A DNA stretch of 64,000 nucleotides from Dicaeum eximium (lineage: Eukaryota; Chordata; Aves; Passeriformes; Dicaeidae). The stretch is taken from positions 945,437 through 1,009,436 of the forward strand of contig VWZP01009947.1 in NCBI GenBank assembly GCA_013396995.1. Direction: 5' to 3'. Position numbers and translations under genes: made by a program. Position 1 is the first letter of the stretch. Each line of letters starts with the position of its first letter. Of the stretch, positions 24,601 to 36,757 are shown piece by piece. The notes under the pieces were generated by a model. It saw only the letters and a program-made list of their open reading frames with translations. It was not told the origin of the DNA and made no database searches.

Positions 24601-27600
24601 AGAGGGAGAGAAGCAATATAAATTACTCAGTAAACTGAATTTCTCCTGTATAGAACAAGATGACCTGGATTCAAAAACAGATTTTGAAACACATTTTGGA
24701 ATTGCTCATACTCGCTGGGCAACCCACGGAGTACCAAGTGCAATAAACAGTCACCCTCAGAGATCAGATAAAAGGAATGGTAAGTAAGCTCTGCAGCACC
24801 TGAACCACACAAATCTGAAATGATTCAATCCACAGAGCACATCTGTTCTTACTATTGTTATGGTATGTTATGGTATCTATTACCATATTTTTATACTAGG
24901 GGTAAGCTGTTGCCATTCTATTTAGCTCAGACACTTTTAAAATGAAGTAGCCTCTTCTCAGGCTAAACTAACATTCAAAATTAATGAGATCTGTTCTCTG
25001 AAAATTGCAAGTTAATCAAAGTACAACATGCTTGTTTTGAAAGGTAAGACTGAAAATAGGAATGTGTAAATATTGCCTAGACCAGAAAAGGGAGATTTCA
25101 TGTCATTCTTTACTTGAGATGGCTTGATGCTCTATTAGATGCAGTTTAGAACTCTCTCAATAATTTGGAACTGCCTTTGTATATTTTCAGAATTTGTAAG
25201 CTTCTGCTTTCAGTTGTCCACGTTGTGATAAACTGTAGGTCTGAAAGCTACAGCAGGCAGTTTCAAGTGTGCTTCTAAGCTTTTTTCCCCTTGTAATTTT
25301 GTGTTCTGAATTAAATATCTTAATTTTTTTGTTGCTATGAATATATTTTTTTTTTTTTTCCTCTTAGAATTTGTTGTCATCCATAATGGAATCATCACAA
25401 ACTATAAGGACCTGAGAAAATTTCTGGTGAGTCTGTGGCAACTCAGTTCTGAAACTAGAAAGTTAATACTCCCCCAAACTACCATCAGGTCATTCATGAC
25501 TTTGGTGGAACGTGAATTCAAGTTTCTTGATATCATCTATAAAAAAGCTGTGTGAAAGGATCTGCCTAATAAAGACACTCAAGAGCTTGTGAAACGCAAT
25601 ATGTTCATGTAATCCTAAATGCAAAGTATTTATGAGTAGCAGTTTGTGCTGTGATTCTCTCAGAGGGTGTGTGGAGTGGGCTCCCTCCATTCTCTTGGTG
25701 CTTGACAGATGCTAAACAAGTCTTACTATGTGTCTTAGTCCAGTGTTTCCCACAGAGTATCTATGACATGATAAGTCCTTATATTTTATCTATAGTGATT
25801 TATATCCACTGGTCCAATGCAGTGCTCTGAGCTCTGACTGCAGTTTCTGGTGGGAGGCAGCTGAGAGGCTCTTCAGTGTTTTCTTGCCTGAGGATGAACA
25901 CAATTTTTACTCTTCTATATGGTATTTCAGGAGAGCAAAGGATATGAATTTGAATCTGAAACAGATACAGAAACAATCCCCAAATTGATCAAATACATGT
26001 ATGACAACAGAGAGAGCGAAGACACCAGTTTTTCAGCCTTGGTAGAGAGAGTTATTCAACAGTTGGTAAGTGAGAAATTACTTTTTTTTCCCTGCACAAC
26101 AGTATAAGCTACTTGTGGGACTCCTTAGCATTCTGTCTTATGCATTTAGATCCCCTGCAGGAGTTCTTAGAAGGTGCTGCAAATAACACTTTTAGGCTTC
26201 TAAATAATGCTTAATAGACCAAGAAATGAGATTAAAATTTTGGAGACTTCAAAGGCTTTTCACTGTTAAATCTTTAAATTGCAGTAGCAGCGGGCTTTGT
26301 TTGTTGAGTTTTTTGTCTTGTTTTTAGCAAGAAGTTAACACAGCTTTTTAATGAAGCAGTTTAATTAAGAAAAGTAATAGGAGCCTCTGGGGGTTAAAAA
26401 ACTCTCATAAATGGCAGTGTGTTCCTAAAGGTTATTCTGATCGTGTTGAAACACTGCTGTGATTCAAGTTTGGCCAATTCCTTGGCTCTTCTATTTGGAA
26501 ATAGATCTAACAAGCTGGACTGGTTTCCAAACTGTGAAGTGGGAATCTACTGTTACTCAGTATGTGAATGCTTCAAAACTTTGATAGATGCATTGCAAAC
26601 TTGGAGAAAGCTGGCTTTGTTTCCTCCCCCAGTCCCCGGGCAGATGTTTTCCCTCCCCTTCCTGCAGTTTCTGACACTCTTTTCACCTCCCTGTCTCCTC
26701 TTTAAAGCAGCTCTGTAGGATTCCTGGGAGTGGGGATGGAATCCACACCAAGGCCAGGCCTGTGTGGGTCAGGAGGGAGCAGCCCCAGAGCTGAGGGGAA
26801 GGGGAGGCTTCACCTCCCCCCAGAATGGGGACAGAGTGCCCTGAGAGGAGCCCTGGGAGAGAAGGGAATGTCCCCATCTCTGTCCTGCTGGCAGGGTAGG
26901 GGGCCTTGGCTCCTGCTTTGGGAATCCTCCTCCAGGAGCTTGCCAGCTGTGTTAGTACTGTAGAGTTGTTTCTGGTTTGTTTTGTTTTTTTTTTTTTTTT
27001 TTTTTTTTTTTCTGATGTTGTGGATTTTTTATTTGTTTTGTTTTTGAAATGCATTAATGAGAATTTGCTGTTTGAACTAGAAATAATAACTCCAGGTTTT
27101 TAGTTGAAACTGCACGGTAATGCACTACAAGCAAATTCTGATTGAAGGTCTTACTGAAAGTAAACGGTCTTCATGTTGATTATGAGTAACATTTCTGACA
27201 TTTTCATAACCTTTGTATTCGAGTTTATTGTTTTTATTTATAAAGAGAGGCTAAGTGCTCGCTTCCTGATCTTTCAGCTGTTGCACTGTTAATGTGCATG
27301 TCAGCTTGTTCTGCTCCATGGGCAGTTCCTTTAAAGGTGCAGCCTGCCCTGCAGGAAGAGACTCCTGATAGCAGCTCCTTCAGTGCCTCTTCAGAGAGGG
27401 GCCCCAGTTTAATGAGATGCAACTATTTGAGATAAGTTGTTTAGGATCTTTTTTTTTCTCCTTTGTGTTCATTGTTTCCAGGAAGGTGCTTTTGCTTTGG
27501 TTTTCAAGAGCATCCATTACCCAGGTGAAGCTGTTGCTACTAGGTTAGTAAAAGTCCATTTTATACATAATGCATGCTTTTTTATTAGGTTCAAAAAAAG

Positions 27601-30600
27601 CCAGCCTCTTTTAAAGATACTCAAATATTGATGTCTAAAGTGCTTAATTAACCAAAATCAGTGAGTCAATAAAGAATCTCAGTGTATCTTGTGTTTCTAA
27701 ATTTGTACTAAGAGCATGCTGACATTTTTCCTATATCAAAAAGGGGAGAGGGAAGGGATATAGTTCAGTTTTTATCCCATTGAATAAATACTGAGATAAG
27801 TATATTCATGTGGGCTGAAAGATCATCATAGTAACAGGTTATACAAATAATGTTCTACAGTTGTCATAGCATTTATGGTGTCTTTCTGTGTAAGTTCTAC
27901 TTTTATTTACGACTTGAAAAACAACTTTCAGGAAATGTAAAGATATTAAAATAGCAAGTGACATAGCAAATTATTAAAATAGCAAGTGATGGGAATAAAG
28001 ACTGTTTTATATTACAACCCAAAAGCCCATTGCTTTGGTGGTCTAAAATAAGACTACATTAATATTTTGAAAAAGCCAGCTGTACCATCACTCCAACTGG
28101 AGATCATCTTCTGAAATGAACTATTCTATATGTGGTTCAGGTTTGGGTTTTTAGGGCTGAGTGATTTAAGAGAAGCTAATCTTGTAATCTGAGTGTGACT
28201 TGCTCTTTATTACTGTGATTTTTTTTAATAAGTGACATGTAACCCATGTAATTAAAAAATTGTCTTAATATTCTACAGTTTCAGAGGTGCAGTAGGGATG
28301 GTTGATGTTTCTGAGTTTGAAAGGCTAAAGGGTGTAACAGTACTTCAATTCTAAAGAGCACAGGAGCTTACTGTTGTCTCACTTTAGAGGCAAAATAAGC
28401 TGTGATTCAAATTGGTCCCTGTACTAAGATGTTTTCTGATTACTGGAAAGAAAACAGCTGGTTCATATACATTTTCCTCTACCTGGATATAATTTATGGG
28501 TAAAGAATCACCAACACACATGGTAATTACTTATATAATAATATCTGGTGAATCTTACAGAAGAACCAAGTTTATAGAACTCCTGCCATGTAATGGCCTT
28601 AGGGTCATGGATGAAGGAGGCTCTTCCTATTTAGGAAGCTAAAAGGGATCTTGTCTTTTCAGCTTCACTGATGTCTGATAACTTCTTTGTGTGCACATTT
28701 TTCTTTATAAACATGAGTGTTTTCCTTTCTGTAGGAGAGGGAGTCCTTTGCTCATTGGGGTTAGGAGCAAGTACAAGCTCTCAACTGAACAGATTCCAGT
28801 TTTGTATAGAACATGTAAGTTCATAAATCAAAATACATTGTTTTTAAGAACTAAAATTACTGTTACTTTATGATTAGAAATTAGGTTAATTGGTTTTTGT
28901 ACCATAAAACTACCAGCTCATGCCCCAAATAGCTTCTTGGCTGGGGATATTTTTATACTACTGAATATGTAGCTCATGTTAAAGTCCCATGCCCCAACCT
29001 ATTTCTCTAACTGTGATACCCTAAACCTATACAGTCTGTAATCTTAACTGAACAGAACTGGTTTTGCATTTGGAATGTCTCATTTCTTTAATAGGCAACA
29101 TTGAAAATGTGAAGAACATCTGCAACTCCCAAATGAAAAGACTGGACAGCTCAACCTGCCTTCATGCTGTTGGGGATAAGGCAGTAGAATTCTTCTTTGC
29201 TTCAGATGCAAGGTAGTTAAAGTACTTCAACTTCGCTGAAAATACTGGTTTTTTGTTTAAAAGTGAGATAGTTCTGGAAATCTAAGCTGCCTTGCTCTTG
29301 TACCATGGCTTTCTGAAAGAAGAGCTTTTAATCCAGGTCACATCAGAAAGCCCCCAGGCTCAGGTGCTTGAAAAATGTTTGCAGTTCAAATGCTGCTGAC
29401 AAACCTCCACAAGTGCAATATCTGCCAGTTGCTGACCTCTATGTGAAATACATCCAGTGTAGGAAAGTAATTTGGGTACAAATCAGCTGAGCATTTGGGC
29501 AGACTATAGGTTAGTAGGGGTTGTGGTGTTTTCAATTCAGTTCTGTTTTAAATTCAGATATGGGAGGAGGAAAATAGTGGTGTGGTTCCAAGCTGGGCAG
29601 GAACCTGGACATCAGGCACACATTTTTCTTGGAAACAAAAGCGTGACCTGAGCAGGATCCATCAAGGACACTGGGAGGCACCTTCAGACCAGCAGGAAGG
29701 GTGCAGTGGTTCCTCAGCCTCCTGCTGTGGGTTGCTGTGAGAATGCAGGAGGAGCAGCAGATGGAGCCATTGCCTTTAGGATGGCTCTGTCTGCAGTCCT
29801 GTCCAAAAGGAAGAGAAGCAGGGCTGGAAGTGCTCTTGTGCTCTTTAATTGCTTTGCTATTACCGGCTCTGACGTGTCAGGTCTGTCTTGCTTCTGTTTT
29901 TGTCTCTGTAGTGCTATCATTGAGCACACCAACAGAGTGATTTTCTTGGAAGATGATGACATTGCAGCTGTAACTGATGGGAAGCTCTCCATTCACCGGC
30001 TGGAGCGTTCAGCTAGTGATGATCCTTCCCGGGCCATCCAGACCTTGCAGATGGAATTGCAGCAAATCATGAAGGGTGGGTTGAACATCTGGAAATGAGT
30101 ATCATCAAAGATGGATAGTTACTGTTTGTGTAGTAGATAAGGCAGAAAACTGCTAATTTGTTGTGACAATTACCTTTTATTCAGGCTGTTTGTACTGGGA
30201 ACTGACAATTCCAAGTTTTGAGACCAAGAGAGAATGGGCAGTCTGGGACCCTATCCATTTTATCCTTAGAAAAGTCACAGATACTTCTATTCATTTCAGT
30301 ATCTAGTGAAAATGTAACTAATGTTAACATGTTGTAGTTGTTGGCAAAGTTTGACCGTAAATTAAGAATTGAAGGGGAACAAAGACTTTTCCTTATGAAG
30401 GAATTTATTTACCTTGTCAGTACTGGGAAATGAACCAACCAAATAGAGTGACCTATCCATCCTTCCTTTCTTCTTGCCTATTCCAAGCTTTTATTTAGGC
30501 TAACACAGTCAAATTAGTTTTAAAAGTTCTCTTTGTAACTGGAATAGACTTAAAATAACAAACCCAAGCATTGCCATGTCGTGTTTTTGTAAACAGGTAA

Positions 30601-33600
30601 CTTCAGTGCCTTCATGCAAAAGGAAATTTTTGAACAACCAGAATCAGTTGTCAACACAATGAGAGGCAGGGTGAATTTTGAGAGCAGCACAGGTAATGGA
30701 GAACAGCCCTTCAAACTGCACTAAATTTGAAATTTGTAAACATGCCATCTAGAAAATGAAAAACACCATTGATACGTGTGTATTTATTTGTTTGCAGTTC
30801 TGCTGGGGGGGCTGAAGGATCATTTGAAAGAAATCAGAAGATGCCGAAGACTGATCATTATTGGCTGTGGGACCAGTTACCACGCTGCAGTGGCTGTATG
30901 TTCCCAGACTTGGCTGAAATGCACATATAACTTAATTGCTGGGGTTTCAGACAACAGCGTTTCATCTGCTTTTTCTTCTGTCTCAGACTGTGTCTTTCAT
31001 TGAGGGGCCTCATTTCATTTAGCTTTCCTTAGTGCCACATTCTTTATTAATGCTCCAATGCCATTAATTACCAGGCTAGAAGTTAACTTTTTCCACCTTG
31101 GTTTTTAAAGCTCTGGTGAGCTGTAATCACCAGCTTTTCTAATAAGAATTCATTTAGATTTCCTCTGACTTGTAAAATGTCCAAATGTTAGTGGGTGGCA
31201 ATATTAACAAATACTGTGTTCTGCTTGAATACAGACTCGACAAGTCCTGGAAGAATTAACTGAATTACCAGTGATGGTGGAACTTGCCAGTGACTTCCTG
31301 GATAGAAACACACCTGTATTCAGGGATGACGTGTGCTTTTTTATAAGCCAGTCAGGTGAGCTGCATTGCTGTTGAGTGAGTGCCCCAATATTGCTTTTCA
31401 TTGCACTTTGCATCATGAAAGTGTGTGTACAGTTATTTAGAGCACATTTGTGTGCAATTTGCCGCTTTTCAGGAATCATTATTACCCTCTGCCAACCTGA
31501 AGTCAAGGGGTGAATGTTTTGCAGGTGAAACTGCAGATACACTCATGGCCTTGAGGTACTGTAAAGAACGCCGTGCTCTGACAGTTGGCATCACAAACAC
31601 AGTTGGAAGTTCAATATCCAGGGAGACGGACTGTGGCGTGCACATCAACGCGGGGCCCGAGATAGGTGTGGCAAGCACCAAGGTAATTGCTGCTCGGTGT
31701 TTAACTTTCACTCTTCAGCCCTGTGGAGTACAATTCAAGTTTTAATTGCAGCACTTCAAACTGAGATTATATTCACTCTCTGCAGAATTTGCTGCTAAAT
31801 GGTTTTGTGTTGTCTGCAGGCCTATACCAGCCAATTCGTGTCTCTGGTAATGTTTGGCCTAATGATGTCTGAAGACAGAATTTCCTTGCAGAAAAGGAGA
31901 CAGGAAATCATAAGTGGACTAAAATCATTGCCAGGTATGTTGATATTTTGGGTTTGAGGGGGCATAGGGGATGTTGGCAGTGTAAAATACTACTCAGGGA
32001 TATTTCTTTCTCATTTAAGTTTCACTCTCCCCCTCATCCTGAAAGGCAGACAATATGAGAAAAATGGACTGTTCATTTCTGCACTGTTTGCCAATTTTAG
32101 AAGTGCTCTTCCGAGAAACTTGGCAGGAAGATCGGAATTGTCATGGGTTGGGTTTTCTAATTACAATAAGGTAGTTTTGTATGAGAAATATTACTTGATC
32201 TCCTAAATTCATGGTTTGAAATTTTTAAAACCTCCCACTTTAAATCAGGATAGATAAAATAAAACTAATTCAAGGTGATTTTTAAATGGATATTTCACAA
32301 CTTCCCTTAAAAATTCAAATGGGATGTATGAGCACTGCTTAAACCAATAGTTGTTTTAAATTTATTACTGTAAGTAAGGCTGGAGAAAATATCCTTAAAC
32401 TGCAGTCGAAGTTTCTAAGTTAATGGTTGAATTGCTTTAAGTGTATTTGTCCTATTAGATAATTAGAACTTTCTGGTACAAGTGAACTATTTTTTCCAGT
32501 TAAATAAAAATTGATTTTTTTTCTGTGCCTCAATAGAAATGATTAAAGAAGTCTTATCCTTGGATGAGAAGATACATGATTTGGCTCTTGAACTGTACAA
32601 GCAGAGATCATTGCTGGTTATGGGCCGTGGGTATAATTATGCCACATGTCTGGAAGGAGCTTTGGTAGGAACTTCTCAATATTCTTTGATATTATTTAAA
32701 ATGAGATTTTGTGGCTTCTGCAACATAGTTTATTTCTAATATTTCATTACAATTTAATTCCACTGCAGTAAAACTGCTATTTATAACTCGAAGCATTTAA
32801 ACACATACATAAGGTGAACCTGAACGTGACACCACTTTCACGTAATAAACACAATGTTTAGTCTATTTAAAAACAAGAAACTAACAATTTAAGTTGCTGA
32901 CCCATTTGAAAATAACATTAGAAAAATGCAATGTGCTGATGTTGAGAACAGATGCTCATGCATGAAACTCATTAACTGTGTTATGAACATTCTGATAAAA
33001 TGGACATGTACCCATGGCTCAGAGGAGTTTGATGTGTTAAAGGTAGACTGCAGTAGCCAAGGCTGTGCTGGGTGTTTGGTTCCTAAAGTTCCTGTTGGTT
33101 CCTCCCTGTGCATGGGCGAGCTCTGCTGCTGCCCACAGCCTGCTAGAAATCCCAGCAGCCACCTGTGTGTTTTCACTAATACTTGGTACTGGGTATGTGC
33201 ATTTAAGTGGCAGAAGTACAGCCTTGGTGTTTTGCTTCTTGTGGCTGTTGTTTCTCAGCTGCTTTAGTAATAACTTGAGGCATCTCTTTTCCTTTTAGAA
33301 AATAAAAGAGATCACCTATATGCACTCGGAAGGAATCCTGGCTGGTGAGCTGAAACATGGGCCCTTAGCCCTAATAGATAAACAAATGCCTGTTATCATG
33401 GTGATCATGAAGGATCCTTGTTTCACCAAGTGCCAGAATGCTCTGCAACAGGTCACTGCTCGGCAGGTACAGTGTTTGACCAATTAACTTCTCCTATGTC
33501 ATAGGAAAAGAGATTGTGCACACTGCAGTGCTGCTGGCTGTGCACCTGGACAGGGATGTACTGCTGATTGTTGTTAATTATTAAGTTATAAATAATATGC

Positions 33601-34719
33601 TACATCTGCATTGCAGGTTGTTATTACAGGTTAGCATCAGCAGTGAAAACTGCTTTCATATGGCTTGTTTGTTTGTTTTGGGGGTTTTCTGTTTTGAAGC
33701 AAATGGAATAATGTTAAAACTCTACAAGGTGAAAACATTCACATCTTAAAATAAAGTGAAAGTCAAGAGCCATTATGCAAGACTGGCATTGCCTCTGTTA
33801 ACTACTTGAGTGTTTTCAAACACATACAGGCATGCTGTGAACAATATTTCAAAGCAGTTCTAGGCTAGCTCTTCACTTAATGATACAATAATTTATTTTC
33901 AGGGTCGTCCAATCATTCTGTGCTCTAAAGAAGACACTGAAAGCTCAAAATTTGCCTACAAAACCATTGAGCTGCCTCATACAGTTGACTGCCTTCAAGG
34001 AGTGTTGAGTGTCATTCCTCTTCAGTTACTTTCATTCCACCTGGCTGTTCTCAGAGGATATGATGTAAGTGTTTTCTATATTTAACACTCCTTTTAGTAC
34101 AGTTTTGAACTTCCTCCTACCAGTGTAAAGTGAGAGACCCAGTTATATGGCATATCTAAGATTCACTAGCTATGAAAATAGCTAGTGAATCTCATAGTGA
34201 GTGTGGTTACAGAGGTGGCATTTCAGTGCCAATTCTTCAGTTTTGTATTTTTAAATTAGTATCCTTCTAAAACAATTATAAAGCTCTTTTGCTTAGTTTG
34301 ATTAGTTAAGAGTGCAAATGGGACTTTTTCAGAGAACCTAATCTTGAAATGTGATATTGTCCTTTAACTTAAAATAGGTCAGTGCTTTGTACAGCTTGGT
34401 TTGTTGATGTGTCAGTGTGTCAGTTTGATAATGATGACTTCTTTGGGAAGGTATCCTGTGTCAAACAAATATGTATTTGTTAGGAGGGTTTTGGAAGCAC
34501 TGATGAATTCAGCTGCAAGTCATTATCTGCAGATCTATAGCCTGTTGTGTGTGTTAATGTCTCTAGTATAAAGCAGAACTCATTAGGAAGTCTGAAAAAG
34601 CACACTAAATGAACTGTCAAATGCAGAATGCCAGTATTACTCTGTCATACTGAAAGCCTGTCTCTTCATTCTAGGTGGACTTTCCAAGAAATTTGGCCAA
34701 ATCTGTTACTGTAGAGTAA
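18687..34719 (+). CDS. GFPT2: Glutamine:fructose-6-phosphate amidotransferase 2 (GFAT2), 19 coding exons, 682 aa
   Basis: This cytosolic enzyme makes glucosamine-6-phosphate and glutamate from fructose-6-phosphate and glutamine, the committing step of UDP-GlcNAc synthesis. Coding exons: 18687-18693, 23133-23240, 23844-23942, 24654-24779, 25368-25426, 25931-26065, 27482-27543, 28735-28814, 29095-29212, 29912-30075, 30597-30692, 30798-30895, 31235-31355, 31525-31682, 31820-31934, 32537-32664, 33299-33466, 33903-34064 and 34675-34719. They sum to 2049 nt, giving 682 aa, the human GFAT2 length. Every intron is GT-AG and the frame is intact. The start has an ideal GCCACC-ATG context, and Cys2 becomes the N-terminal nucleophile. 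The type-2 glutaminase domain spans about residues 2-300 and contains [10 protein letters not shown] and HTRWATHG. Two SIS isomerase domains follow (about 360-500 and 530-670), with [10 protein letters not shown] at 373-382, and the protein ends in KSVTVE. A PKA-type RRGS site is at 199-202. Choice of GFPT2 over GFPT1 rests on closer sequence match and on MAPK9 as neighbour. One oddity is Arg112 where I recall Gly in human. Confidence 0.97.
18971..19029. repeat. 9-bp GC-rich minisatellite in GFPT2 intron 1
   Basis: CCCGGGGTG is repeated 6.5 times without a mismatch. On the + strand it gives regularly spaced GGGG tracts separated by 5 bases, which fits a G-quadruplex. It lies about 280 bp inside intron 1, within the CpG island. 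Confidence 0.95.
22378..22422 (+). other. AATAAA followed by A18 and an ambiguous base: retrocopy tail or assembly join
   Basis: AATAAA at 22378-22383 is followed 20 nt later by an uninterrupted run of 18 A (22404-22421) and a single n at 22422. The composition changes after the n. This looks like the 3' end of a poly(A)-tailed insertion, or an unresolved homopolymer or contig join. I do not recognise the preceding sequence. It lies in GFPT2 intron 1. Confidence 0.4.
24562..24610. repeat. Compound (GT)n-(GA)n microsatellite next to GFPT2 exon 4
   Basis: About 12 GT units (one interrupted) run directly into about 12 GA units. The repeat ends 43 bp before the first base of exon 4 (24654), where the branch point and polypyrimidine tract are expected. 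Confidence 0.9.
26985..27011. repeat. T27 homopolymer in GFPT2 intron 6
   Basis: An uninterrupted run of 27 T. It could be the reverse-strand poly(A) tail of a retroposed insertion or a simple slippage tract. No target-site duplication or insert was recognised. Confidence 0.9.
34159..34192. repeat. Perfect 15-bp inverted repeat with GAAA loop (GFPT2 intron 18)
   Basis: AGATTCACTAGCTAT (34159-34173) is followed by GAAA (34174-34177) and then the exact reverse complement (34178-34192). In RNA this is a 15-bp stem closed by a GNRA-type tetraloop. Pairing stops at both ends. It is about 480 nt upstream of the last coding exon. It may have arisen by template switching; function is unknown. Confidence 0.9.
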
Positions 34720-35530
34720 CAGCCAAGAACAGCTGATGTCTTTGTCACCAGACTTCTGAGTTATACTTGTAGAATGTGTTGTCCTGAATTGATAGGTAAA
34801 TGTTTTTTCTAAAGAGAATGATAGTTCAAACTGGAAAGTGTCAGAAGGATTTATCTTGCAGCTTTAAAAGCTTTTGATGTGCCTTGTACCCAAGTGCTTT
34901 TGCTCACAGCAAATACTCCTCTAAGTCCTGAAATTGCCAAAGAAGATAAAAATTGTTTACACATGGTATACTGAATGAACTTTTTTACTGTGCAATATAT
35001 ATATATATACAGCTCTCTCCAGAGTAACTGTGAACATTTTTTTAGCCTACACTACATAATTAGTTTTAAAGATATAGTATTTATAAGTACAATTTGTATA
35101 GCTTTTTTTAAGTTATTTTTTTAGTACATTGCTTATCTGTAACATTGGTAATGCTCAGAATGTAAATACTGAGCGTGTTGATACTTCTGTACAGTTGTTA
35201 GGGATTTTCCTTCAGCCTCAAACTGGAAATTTGTTGTCCCCTCTTCTTTCCCAGCTTCCCTTCCCCCATTGCATCTGTGTTTCATATTTAATCAGTCATT
35301 TGTAAAGTTCTTCTGTGGCTGTAAATTCCCAGCTATGTTTTAAGTTTCTGCTTCTTTCAACTGTTTTGAAAAGCCAGAATGACATTTGTTTTGTATGCCA
35401 CTCCAGCTCTTATTTGCATAACATGTATAGTGCAACAGAATAAGGGAACTGGATGTCTTTCAAGTGATATTTTTGTTTGAAGAGGGTACAATGACATGAC
35501 AATGCAATTAAAAGATTATATAATTCTTAT
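34720..35530 (+). other. GFPT2: GFPT2 3' UTR (end inferred)
   Basis: A+T-rich untranslated sequence follows the TAA stop. It contains a short (AT)n run at 34997-35010. The 3' end is placed from the ATTAAA at 35507 and the GT-rich sequence after it. A later AATAAA at 35746 would give a longer alternative UTR. Confidence 0.65.
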
Positions 35531-35640
35531 TTTGTGGTTTGGTTTTTTGTGTGTGTGTGTGTGTTAGGGTTTTTATTTGTTTCATTTTTGTTGGGTGAGG
35601 TTTTTTTTTTTGTTGTTGTTGTTTTTTTTTTAACTTGATG
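35507..35640 (+). terminator. GFPT2: GFPT2 poly(A) signal with GT-rich downstream element
   Basis: ATTAAA at 35507-35512 is followed by a strong GT/T-rich tract from about 35530 to 35640, including (GT)n at 35549-35564. This is the classic arrangement for cleavage 15-25 nt after the hexamer. 'Terminator' is used as the nearest type. A second candidate, AATAAA at 35746-35751, lacks an equally strong downstream element. Confidence 0.65.
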
Positions 35641-35649
35641 ACTTCTATG

Positions 35650-36475
35650 TCAGGTCTGAAGAAAGCCCTATTTTAGTACCATATATATTTGCAAAAGCAC
35701 ACTTAGCTAGTTGTGAACCAACTTGCAGTAGGGGAGCACCTGCAAAATAAACCTGAAAAAAAATGAGGTAGATACACACCAGACATTCTCTGCTCATTTT
35801 TTGGTTTTTATTTCCAAATGTCAAGAAAGCATAGTATTTAATTTTTCTGCATTTTATTAACTAAATACTTCACTAGTGAAGTTTATGATATTCCTCTGCA
35901 GGCTTGGTTCTAAATTGAGGTATTTGAATGTTTACTTAGGTTAAGAGCTTGAAAGTGTTACACCAGCTTCTTGTAATAGGAGCTACTTACTGGAAACACC
36001 CTAGTACTTTTTATAACCACATAAAGGAACCAAAATCATAATGAAAAATATAGTACTAATCTCACCTAAATGTCAAGAATATGTAACTCTGTATCTAACA
36101 TGTTTTGGTAAGTGATTAGAAGGCCCCTTTTACTCCTGATCTAGAATTAATATTCTCTTCATATTGAAAAGTAGAACTATCAAAGCATATTCATGTAATC
36201 TAGTCTATATGTGACATAAAATTGATTTATTAAAAAAATTACAGGTGTGTTTTTCTAAAATCATGGGTGAGAACAGAAATCACAGAAATGACAGCTCTCA
36301 TCGGTCCTAGGAGAGGTGGCAAATTGAGTTTATTTTTAGGCAGCACCTGTTTCAAAAACAAGCAGTCCTCGTGTCAAGGCGGGGGGTATGTAATGGATAG
36401 AAGGCCTGATGATTTTTGAGTGGGGTTGAAAATAGCTCGGCGAGGGAATAAATCCCTTCCCTTCAGAGCCATCCC
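35650..36475. other. Short GFPT2-MAPK9 intergenic spacer
   Basis: A+T-rich sequence with no coding signal. It turns G+C-rich from about 36430 onward, where MAPK9 promoter sequence begins. The alternative GFPT2 poly(A) signal at 35746 lies in its first part. Confidence 0.6.
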
Positions 36476-36540
36476 TGTGGAAAAGCGGAGGGCAGTCCGT
36501 GCTCCACGGGCCGTGGCAGCACCAGCGGCTCAGGGCCGGC

Positions 36541-36603
36541 TGTGACCTGTGCTGTGACCTGTGCCAGGCTGCCACCGTGTGATGTCCCCGTGTGATGTCC
36601 CCG
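36541..36603. repeat. Two short tandem duplications upstream of MAPK9
   Basis: TGTGACCTGTGC occurs twice in tandem (36541-36552, 36553-36564), and TGTGATGTCCCCG occurs twice in tandem (36578-36590, 36591-36603). Both share TGTGAY cores and lie in a GC-rich stretch just before the CRE array. Confidence 0.85.
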
Positions 36604-36757
36604 TGCCGCTGAGGGGCCTCTGTCCAGGGCCGGTGTTCGGTCACCGGGGGCTTCTCCCGGCCTGCCGGAGCTGTGAGGGGCCGGCAGCAGCACTGGCGCC
36701 ACAGCCCGTCCTGACACGGTACTGCTGTGCGGTCACATCAGGACGGTCGTGACAGGC

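Noticed and set aside
29706..30098. Upstream extension of GFPT2 exon 10 as a larger coding exon
   Set aside because: The acceptor CTGTAG at 29911 gives an exact match to the family and keeps total length at 682 aa; the upstream frame is unrelated intron.
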